DNA of 64,000 nt from the NCBI GenBank assembly GCA_002081555.1, contig MZNV01000519.1, forward strand, positions 1 to 64,000, given 5' to 3'. Both the position numbers and the translations under genes were made by a program. The DNA comes from Protostelium mycophagum (taxonomy: Eukaryota; Evosea; Variosea; Protosteliida; Protosteliaceae). Within the stretch, counting starts at the first letter, position 1. Every line of letters starts with the position of its first letter. Under the pieces are notes generated by a model. It was given only the letters and a program-made list of their open reading frames with translations. It was not told the origin of the DNA and ran no database searches. This document shows, one piece after another, positions 55,341-64,000 of the stretch.

Positions 55341-56003
55341 CTCGTTTTCTTATGAACGGGTTGTGTTTTTCTAATCGAGAATACTTGACATCTGCGCGAG
55401 TGACCCATTTGAGGCAGGTGATTCATTCCATGAAAAAGGAGAGTGACATCAGCCAGCAACTGAGTCAGAGACTTGGAAAACGACTTAGAAGATGACTCAT
55501 CATCTTTATCCTGACTACGGGTTCAATCGTGAACAACCACAAAACTGTTCAATTGAACTCTGCTTTAATTTTTTTATTTGCATCGTGAATGACGACAATA
55601 GTGTCCTAATTGATTTCGGCAAGGTGCGACTCTAAAAAAAATGGAACTGATTACTGGAAATCGTTTTGCAGCGGGATGCCAATTGTATTATTTTTAGTGC
55701 GTTTCGTGAGGAAAATCATTATTGTTCATGGACATCAAGTGGTCGCGTGATCAAAATAGAGTTGTCTGAACAAAATCGGTTGTCACGTGACTTTTTGCGT
55801 GATGAGTAGCTTTTGAGCGTCCATGCATAAAGTTTAACACAGTAAAGACAATTCTATTATGATTTTGGTGTCAAATAAATGACAAGAAAACAGAAAATAT
55901 TCAAACCAAGTACCTTGCTGTGTAAAATTGAAATAAGCGCATCCCTGATGGCTCCTTTCTGCAGGCAAAATGGCGAAAATAATTGACCAAAGAGGTAAAA
56001 GTA
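55341..56003. other. Intergenic region
   Basis: No supported gene. A 35-codon plus-strand frame ending SDISQQLSQRLGKRLRR near 55494 is protein-like but has no start or splice context. Contains TCACGTGA near 55783 and a T-rich stretch. Confidence 0.35.
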
Positions 56004-56077
56004 TGGTTTCGCCCGGGATCGAACCGGGGACCCTATGCGTGTTAGGCATATGTGATAACCAACTACACCACGAAACC
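56004..56077 (-). tRNA. tRNA-Val (AAC)
   Basis: A 74-nt cloverleaf on the minus strand. Acceptor stem GGTTTCG pairs fully with CGAAACC, the D-arm is GTGTAGTTGGTTATCAC, the anticodon stem-loop is TATGCCTAACACGCATA with anticodon AAC, and the T arm is CCCCGGTTCGATCCCGGG. Discriminator A. No intron and no encoded CCA. The sequence is close to standard eukaryotic tRNA-Val(AAC). Confidence 0.96.
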
Positions 56078-58044
56078 AGTTGTAGAGCAGCAGTGACTTT
56101 CGTATAAAATTAAAATTTTATTTTGTACTGTCACTTGCGTAGGCTTAGCCGTACGGGCAATGCCAGCTCATTGGCATTTCCTAGCACGAGCAGAGGCAGA
56201 GAGGCCTTTCAATTCTTACCTTTTGGTAAATTTTGTATTCCTCTTGTATAATGTGGAGAGGTTGTGGAGAGAGTGAGGAGGTCCGCATATCGGCGTTTCT
56301 TTGGAGAAGACCCGATACCACCAGCGATGAAGAGATCATCATGCCCTTCCGTTGGGCATGACCTAGCGAACTCATGAGCTAGGGTATATTTATATTATTG
56401 ACCCCCACGTCTATTGAGCTGGAGTAGCGGACTGCTCCATCATTCCAGATGACTGGTCGTCCATGTGCCTCACAAAAAGTGAACCCAACAAGTCCAGAAG
56501 CCTTGAGGGCTAAGAGAAGAGTCTATGAGCCGTTGGAGTAGGTCAGGCGAGGCGGATGAGGTTGTAAATCGGTCGGTCTTCCCTAAGTTTAATCTCTGGA
56601 ACCCTTTCAAGGTTTGTTATCCAGATCGGTTCAACTGTAGAGGAAGGAAGATGGAAGGCTGTGCTGTATGAGCTCATTTGAGGAATTGTGAGATAATGAG
56701 AAGATGAATAATGAGAAGTAAGGGATATATGCAATGAATCAGTTCTGACCCTAAAAAAGAGTGATGGGTTGACCTCTTCGCTAACATTATGGATTATCGA
56801 TAATCCTTCTCTGTTGGAAGTCACTACCATATATTTACCTCAAGACTCAAGCTTACATGTCTCAAGAGCAAGGGCGAGACATTTGGGATCTCCTGTGTCG
56901 GTTGGTCCATCCGCCCTTTTGCGCTTTTTGAAAAGAAATATTTTCCCGCGCGGAATCGTTTTCAAAATTTGTCTCTACAACACCAAGGAAGAATCAACGA
57001 TGAGTACGATTCCGGCATCTATCGGTGAATAAACTAGAAGTGCTTGCAGAAGGTCAGTGTGATCACCAGAACCTGGCTAAAAACAACAGAGCTCGTTTTA
57101 GAGGATGACAATCGGCGCAGGTGACTGGGTTTTGTCCTCTCTGTAACCGGTCGTACTTTTTCACATGCAAACACTTCGAAGAAGTACTGTCCTTTCTGTA
57201 TTCATTAATCCAGAAATCTTCTGATTGTGCCACGATGATGCTTTTGTTCAAAAGTTTAATTCTGTGTCTTTTGAAAATAAAAGCAGGAATTCACGAAGCA
57301 TCAAAACAAGGTTCAAAAGGGTATCATCAGAGATTACAATTATGGGCGAGTACACAGTTTCTCAGGCCGCATGGAGAAGACCACGAGCACGTCACTATTA
57401 ATAATCATTTAATTGTAATGCGCTGCCGGTGGCACCAACCCAGGAGTGAAATATTTGGCCCTGCGTGGCACTGGGGGAGTTGTTACTTGGTAACAAGGAA
57501 GAATAACACCACCTTATTGTAAAGTTGCGTTGTGTTAATGTTATCGGCGAAGCTTTTCCGGCGGATCGGCAATAATAGCAGTTGTAGAGGGTCCCACACC
57601 CTCTAAACTATCTCCCTTGTGTACAATATCTTGAAGACTGGAAGATTAATCAAGAACAACATGGTCATGGCTTATTGTGAAAATTGCTCAAAAACTGAGA
57701 AAACACGGTGATTCTGATAGACCACACTTGGCGGGTAAATTTCATCATCAATGCTGAACTACCACTCTGCAGGCAAGACTCAAGTGTTGGAAATAATATG
57801 ATATAGCATTTGGCGCGTATATTTCTGGTATATCTTGATGTGTTCGCTGGGTTGGTCAGGGAAGGTAGAATTGAGCGGTTTTCGATAAACACCTTACCGG
57901 GTTGAGATTCCCCTTTTGGCACAAATCGTCGAGTTTCACCGGCTGTGAGAGGAACCCTCTAAGACACGAAAAAGCTTATTATTACTTGTAACTCCAGCCA
58001 CGTACTACCTCCACGACGATTAACAACGACGATTAGAAACAAAA
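56078..58044. other. Poorly coding stretch with unassigned exon-like frames
   Basis: I could not build a gene here. Exon-like frames on the minus strand are SCPTEGHDDLFIAGGIG then SSPKKRRYADLLTL (near 56200-56350), SYSTAFHLPSSTVEPIWITN with LERVPEIKLREDRPIYNLIR (56543-56830), KRADGPTDTGDPKCLALALE (near 56900) and RVPLTAGETRRFVPKGESQP (near 57920). On the plus strand VTGFCPLCNRSYFFTCKHFE (near 57121) has a CxxC...CxxxH zinc-like pattern. They may belong to one or two fast-evolving genes. No repeat or transposon signature was seen. Confidence 0.3.
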
Positions 58045-59852
58045 ATGAGCAAGGATGTCAAATCAACATCAACGGCAGATAAGCGGCATGGACACAAATC
58101 AAGTCCTTACAAAGAGGATGCAAAATTGGCAGTATTCACAACTCTAGCTCTCAGAATAATAAGCACATGCACAAAAGATTCCGGTTCGTATCTCATATTA
58201 TTTCACAAGCTGATAAGTCAGATGAACCAAAGATCTTCTTGTTCACATATCGAAAATACCGTCCACCGGAGGTTTTGCTGCAAATTTGGACAAATGCTGT
58301 CTCTCAAATGATCGAAACACAAGATAAGAACCTCCCGAAGTATGATAGTGTTCAATGACCAATGATGACTTAATCTCTGCAGTGCTGCCACATTTATGAA
58401 CATTTGGATGAGTGAATTTTGGAATCAAGATTTTAAAGTTTCAGAACAAGAAACGATACAAAAATATATTCCACAGCTGCCAGGGGGGAATGGCTTTAAG
58501 TTCTTATTACTACGATTAGCCTCAGAAAAAAAGACACCCAGAGCACCACGTGTATTTGGCTCACAAGAAGAGCGAGATGCCAAGATGCAGAAGCTCAGAT
58601 CACTCTCATTTTCACCAACGAAGCCAGGTATACAATTTCATGTCATCATAAACACTAAAGACATTAGTGGATCTCACCAAATCACCAAGTGTATTTACAA
58701 CGTCTTCACGAAACTTTTTTGCAAAATCAGATACAGAGCCCATCACACGATCCAGAGCCAACACACGAGCGGAAGTAAATCATCCAAGATTAGAGGAGGT
58801 TACAGCGCTCGCCAATTTTGGTCGTTTTACGACAGATGAACTGGCCAGTTCCATCACATATCAGTTCTCCACCAAGTTTATGTTAATCAATCCATGTGAT
58901 GTCTGCACACACGTAGGCTGGTCACAAACCAAGATGGAATCGCCGCAGATCCAAGACATGATCAGAACATTTAATAAGGTAAATGATGAATGTCCATGGT
59001 GTCCGACTGACATTTACAGACGAGTCGGTGGGTGATCACAGAAGTTCTGTCACAACCGGCTTTAGACGCCCAGATACATGTCGTCGAGAAGATGATTGAG
59101 ATCGCCAAGAAATGTGAAGAGCTCCAGAACTTTGATGGCATGCTGGCTGTCATCTGCGGTCTCTCACATTACTCCATCCAGAATCTGAAAGAAGTAAGTC
59201 ATGAATAAAACTTCCTGTGCTGAAGGACAAAAGCTGTGGCGGGACTTACCTACAGAAACAATGCGAAGATATAAAGAGATCGAGGAGATGATGTCACCCC
59301 TGAAGAACTTTAGAGGATATAATGAGAAGCTTGCCGGCGGACTGGAAGGTCCTTCCATTCCTTATGTCGGCATCATCATGCGGTGAGTTTTTGTTATGTT
59401 CTATCTTATTTTATGTGTTTTTTATCTCTCTATTGTCTGTCTTTGTCAGTTTTGGCGCCAAATTTATAAAGTAAAATCCCAATCAAGTGAAAATATGAGA
59501 TGACTGAGGAAATTGACAAATGACAGAGACATCACGTTCATGATGGAAAACAAACTATACAACAGTGATGGAAGCATGAGTTTCGATTTGATGACACAAG
59601 TCTACAAGAAGCTGTCCATCATCAGAACATGTCAGGCTCAACTATACAACTTGGTCGTGCCGGTGAGTATACAGACATGTCACCTCATGAAATGATCACT
59701 GATGTGGACAGAACAATCTCTTAGATTTCCTGGATAGTGTGAGAGTGATGAGCGATGACGATCGGCTGCACGAGATATTTTTGGAGAGATCAGAGTCTAG
59801 AAGAAAGAAATCGTTTTCGCTAAATATCCTACGGAAGAGGATATTTTCATAA
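58045..59852 (+). CDS. Ras guanine-nucleotide exchange factor (RasGEF_N plus CDC25 domain)
   Basis: MSKDVKSTSTADKRHGHKSS starts at 58045. The N-terminal REM part has PKIFLFTYRKYRPPEVLLQI and IYEHLDEWILESRF-type helices. The CDC25 domain follows: TTDELASSITYQFSTKFMLI NPCDV (family: A.QLT..d..lF..I.P.E), then RWVITEVLSQPALDAQIHVV EKMIEIAKKCEELQNF, and DGMLAVICGLSHYSIQNLKE, the family signature (N..s..aI..gL....I.RLk.tW). It continues LWRDLPTETMRRYKEIEEMM, NFRGYNEKLAGG, SIPYVGIIMR with DITFM (family PylG..L.Dltf) and MTQVYKKLSIIRTCQAQLYN. The end is SRRKKSFSLNILRKRIFS, stop 59850-59852. Catalytic elements are all present. Expected to load GTP on Ras or Rap at the membrane. Eight or nine exons. 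No extra PH, DEP or kinase domain, so it is a minimal GEF. Confidence 0.9.
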
Positions 59853-60023
59853 AGACATGGACATAACGACAACGCTTAGACTTCATTTGTTAGTTTGACT
59901 TTCTTTAATAATCAGATTACCTGTGAAATCAGGTTTGCATCGCATTTTTTTTCGCAGATTCCAGTCTCACTACTTGGAATGAGCACATCACGATGAATTT
60001 CTGATGACCGTTGTTCTGCAAGA

Positions 60024-63000
60024 ATGAACGGTCATGCTCAAGGATACCAAACGAACAATTACATGGTATTTTTTCTTGTCGTGATCAATCTAATTTCTCG
60101 CAAGAATCGAGGTGTTCAAATGGATCCAAATAAGAGATTAAAGACGGACAACAATTCTAACTATGTTCCTTTTGGAGGTGATGACTGCATTATATTGATC
60201 GTTCAACTCGATTTGATGTCAGAATAGGTCTGGACAGGCTGAATCCCAATCAATCAACGCCATTGATGAAGACTACTGCAACAAGATTACATAACCTCAC
60301 TAGTTCTGCAGTAGACATGGGCACCAGTCCAACACTGGGAAGCATGGTTCAAAAACAGAGGGCGAATCTCTCCAATAATAATAACCAGACGAATCCGTAT
60401 ACCAGGGTATGTCCAATCATCCATTCAACAAATTAAATGGTTGTGCTGACCAATCAGAACATGGTCGGAGCCCAAAATCAACAGAATAGTGTACAGCAAC
60501 AGAATTACCCACAGAACAACACCATGCCACAACAACCACAAGCATATAATCCACCCACAAATCATCAACCATATCCTAATCCATCAGCGGTTCATCCTGC
60601 GTACAATCAGGCGCAGACCTCTCCGCCTCCAGTTCAAAACAATTATAATCAAGGACAACCCAATCTCAATCAAGGACAGACATCACCACCACCAGCGGGA
60701 AACTACATCACATACGATAATAGGAGGACTTCACCGACGATGACTCATCAAAACAACCCAAACACAAACAATAACTTGAATCATCAGAAGGCGAACAACA
60801 ATACAAATCGGAACGTGGCAAATAACACGTGAGAGTGAAGTTATCTCTTCAATTTATATACACTTTCTATTTTTATAGAGGAAAATAACCTCGGCAATTT
60901 ATTTTCTGATGGTCTTTAAAATAAATATAACACGATGTAGAAGGCCAAACACGGTACCGCAAATACCTATCAAGGCAGCAACACCCGCTCCCGCGATACA
61001 GCCAAAGATAAAACAGACGTCACCACCGCCGCAGGACCATAACATGAATAATCAAATGAGAATGCAAAACTACAATTCGACCGTTGTACAGCAGGTGATC
61101 AGAAAGAATCAATTGATATTTTTTATTTAATTTTATTTCAGCAGAACAACAATCTACAACGGAATAATCCGCCACCGTTTCAAAGCAATGCGACGAATTA
61201 CAATCCAAATAATACGAACTATAATACAAATCCCCCAAATTACAACCCAAACCCCACCAACTACAACACAACCGCGAACAATTACCACCCAAACGTGACA
61301 AATTATCCACCACAGAATGACATTGATCCCAACCAACAAGACGTGAGAGATATCTAAAAGATATATTATTGAATTTCCCAGTCCCCTACGAAGAGTTCAG
61401 ACATGTTTTCGGTCAGTGCGGAGGAGGTGATTTCCAGGAAAATAAAACAAAATTTAATCTATACAGGAAGAGGCTATGCTCGAAGCGATAGAGATATCGG
61501 CGTCTCAGCAAGCGCAAGGTGATTCATCGTGAAGAATTATCTTCAAATAGACTTTTTCGCGCATTATCTAACTTCAAGAAGCTCAATTAAACAACGTCAA
61601 CGTGACGGCTAATGTGAATACCAACAACAATAATGTCCAAAGGCAACCTCCACCAAATAAACAAGATCATTTTGATGCCAACAGACAGAAGAACAAGCCA
61701 CCGCCACAATACGGTGATCATCTTCATTGTTATTCAATATTGAAATAAGTAGCACACCCAAATCCTGTGCCAAAGAACACATCACCAATCCCGCCAAAAC
61801 ACACACAGAATACGGTGGGAAATTACTTGAAATTTGAAAGTGATTCTGACCGTTGTAGATACCCAGTTCAGGGGCGGAGCTGGCATCCACCCAATATACA
61901 GCCACTCAAGATATATTAGATCTGGAACGTGAAGTGAGCATCCCACTTGTTTTATATATTTGTTGTGAATAGACGCATTTTCTGAGGTTTGGTGAATATT
62001 TTTGTTCTTTGCGGCAGAGCCGTACATGCCAACTTGGTCTTTATGCAGTTCAAAACATCAATATTCTACCATAATAAGATAATCAAGATTATAACAACAG
62101 GATTTTAAGGTGTGCAGGTAGCTAATTTGAAAAGTGAAGTTGAGAGAGTGAAAAACGAAGGAGAAGGGTATAAACAACAAGCAGAAAAGCGGGATGCGGC
62201 ATTAGATCACCTCAAAAAAGAAAACTCAAAGGTGAACACCTCCAAAACGTGTTTAATGCCTCACAAAAAATACATTTCAATCCTGACTTTTCTTTTCAAG
62301 CGAAATCCCACTGAAATTTCACAGAAAACCACTGAACTCGCCCAATTCCAAAACAGAGTAAAAGAGCTGGAGAAAAACGTTCAAATGAAATCCGCCGAGA
62401 ACGACATTAAAAGCAGAGAGATCTCTTCGCTACGCGACGCGATACAAAACAAAGAGGTGGAGATACGCACAACCAACGAGTCACTAGAGAGAGAAACACA
62501 GGCCATTGGGCAACTGAGGCAACTCTGTGACTCTAAAAACCAGCAAGTGGAAGAGGCTAAGCAAAAGATTGCGTCTCTCGAAGCCAAAACAAAGGTCGAT
62601 TTTAAGATTTTTAAATTCTGGGTATTGCGAGTATTTTCTTCAAAAAGTTGAATATTATTATTTATTTATTAAATTATTACATTATTTTTATATATTTTTT
62701 TTATAAATTAATTTTCAATTTGAAGAAAAACTTAAATAAAAAGACAGAAAAAATTGTGAGCGAAGAACAAGAGGCCCAACCTGCAAGAAGAAACAAGACC
62801 GTAAAGACACAGAAGTCACCTGAGGAGACAGAACTTTCACAACTGACCAAACATCTCTTACATGAGAGCTCCGGATTCTGCACACTTCTCAGCGGTAAAA
62901 AAATCATTATTTATTTATTGTTTTTAAACATTTTTTTGAAAATCAATGTTTGTCGTGGTGTGCCGTTAAAATTTTCAGTGCTGGAGAGCGGTGGAGACGC

Positions 63001-64000
63001 AAGTTCCCAGAACGAATTGAGAGGACAGATGATGTACCAGATCTCCGCGGCTGTCACCGGAGATCTTCCTCCCAGCTCCATCCTACAGGTCTTACATGAC
63101 GTCATCACCTGTCACGAATCTGATGTATCCTCATTCTTTCATATGAAATACCCAAGACTTGGTTTCGTCTTGACTTCCCAGAAATCCATCGTCGACAGCG
63201 CCCTGACAATCGTTTTGACACTTGTTACGTGGAGTAGGCAGTGTAGACAGACACTGACAGATATCAAAGAGCCAGATCCTTTCTACCCCAGTACAGATCC
63301 CAACACGAGGTCAGATTCTTATAGCTTCTGACCTCTGTTGAACGTATACAGTGTATTTCGCTCAGAAAGAATCAGGGTCAGAGGTTCTAAATCTAATAAC
63401 ACAACAAAAGCAAACGAATCGTCTTCACAAGCGGTAAGCATGACTTCTTATGCTCAAAAAGTATAAAATGCACAAAGAATGTGTGAATGAAAAGAACAGA
63501 GATGTCAGTTGATGGGGTGGATGTTGGGCAAGATGAACCACTTGGCGAGGTTGGGAATAGCGGGGAGGGCTTTGGAGATATTCTGTGTTGTATGTGATCA
63601 CAATGACCAACACAACTTATTAGACAAGTGAGCGACGATTTCCATAATGAATGATGCATGACGATCATGGATTAAAATCATCATTAGATTTGAAGGGATA
63701 CTGAAAGACAGAGAGCTCATCGCGACCTTGATGTCACAGAACTGCACACAGATCATCACCCTCATCAAGCACGTGATCCGTTCCGATGCCATGTTCAAGA
63801 TCATGGAGGAGTCGAAGCTGTTGGGTGTCTTCGCGGCGCGACTGACCAAAAACTTGAGAGGACAAACACACAGCACACTCCGGCCCATGAGGAAGAAAAT
63901 ACTCGGTCTCTTATACTTCGTCTGCAACCTCAGAGAAGACGGTAAGTTGACGTGATTCTTCTCGTCAACTGACGAGAGCAGCGCCGAATATGTTACTGGC
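60024..64000 (+). CDS. Asn/Gln/Pro-rich coiled-coil protein, ATRIP-like layout (3' end outside window)
   Basis: MNGHAQGYQTNNYM starts at 60024, then VQMDPNKRLKTDNNSNYVPF G, similar in kind to the KRAR...DDPFG start of ATRIP. A low-complexity Asn/Gln/Pro region follows (60437-61340; QQQNYPQNNTMPQQPQAYNP, two QTSPPP units). From about 61860 a coiled coil runs AELASTQYTATQDILDLERE, VANLKSEVERVKNEGEGYKQ, NRVKELEKNVQMKSAENDIK, IGQLRQLCDSKNQQVEEAKQ. After a basic linker, helical repeats appear: ELSQLTKHLLHESSGFCTLL, SSILQVLHDVITCHESDVSS, DRELIATLMSQNCTQIITLI, KIMEESKLLGVFAARLTKNL and GLLYFVCNLREDG, where the window ends. Disordered/coiled-coil/HEAT order is that of ATRIP/Rad26, partner of the ATR checkpoint kinase. 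The assignment rests on layout and is weak. Many introns of 40-70 nt. Confidence 0.6.

Noticed and set aside
56100-56420. Structured-looking DNA after the tRNA-Val as a possible ncRNA gene
   Set aside because: Only a short hairpin (CCTAGCGAACTCATGAGCTAGG-like) is visible; no Pol III terminator pairing or known snRNA/5S motif.

Overview
The window is nuclear DNA from a compact eukaryotic genome. Genes are packed on both strands, usually a few hundred bases apart. Most are split by many short introns (about 35-60 nt, GT...AG, usually GTGAGT/GTAAGT-like donors and TAG/CAG acceptors), and two tRNA genes carry eukaryotic A/B boxes. The gene set (RasGEF, EF-hand/WD40 protein, BTB/KCTD protein, BROX-type BRO1 protein, bacterial-style S53 and Lon-like proteases, no animal developmental genes) fits a free-living unicellular eukaryote, most simply an amoebozoan. 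This is an inference and I cannot name the species. I saw no retroelement, DNA transposon, virus-like element or CRISPR array.

Layout. 0.4-9.1 kb: a large von Willebrand A protein (+), a secreted probably GPI-anchored surface protein (-) and a BROX homolog ending in a CaaX box (+). 9.3-15.4 kb: an intronless secreted M13 metallopeptidase (+), a small DUF6787-like membrane protein (-), an AT-rich gene-free island and a membrane-anchored short-chain dehydrogenase (+). 16-20 kb: an unidentified protein (+), a four-TM protein (-) and a ZDHHC1/11-like palmitoyltransferase (+). 20-26 kb: a heavily intronated Lon-like protease of the bacterial COG1067 type with a mitochondrial-type leader (-), and an unidentified Cys-rich protein (-). 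26-37 kb: a secreted protein (+), TEX261/Svp26 (+), a helical-domain/WD40 protein carrying a tRNA-Cys gene in an intron (-), an EF-hand/WD40 protein (+) and a KCTD-like BTB protein (-). 37-46 kb: an LRR protein (-), a basic-tailed unknown (-), ZCCHC9 (+), an S53 sedolisin (+) and an unknown (-). 46-55 kb: a GPR180/TMEM145-like 7TM protein (+), a four-helix-bundle plus Sel1-repeat protein (-), a FYTTD1/UIF-like mRNA export adaptor (+), a multi-TM protein (+) and a PPSKKRK-containing unknown (-). 56-64 kb: tRNA-Val, a poorly coding stretch, a RasGEF (+) and a coiled-coil protein of ATRIP-like layout cut by the window end (+).

Shared functions: membrane trafficking and lipid modification recur (BROX, TEX261, DHHC enzyme, 7TM GOST-like protein), as do secreted proteases (M13, S53) and Ras signalling (RasGEF). 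The genes show no operon-like arrangement. The strongest signal not explained by genes is a small vocabulary of palindromic words (CGTTGTAGAT, TGATGACGTCATCA, GTCGACA..TGTACA, ACGGTARTTACCG, GCGGCnnnGCCGC, TTTCCCGCCAAA, GAAATTTC) repeated in the introns of unrelated genes, often forming the 3' splice site. This looks like a family of related (introner-like) introns. The most interesting proteins are the four-helix/Sel1 protein, reminiscent of MLKL/HeLo-type architectures, and the COG1067-type Lon. Exon boundaries given here were worked out by eye from frame and splice consensus; no alignment or search was run.
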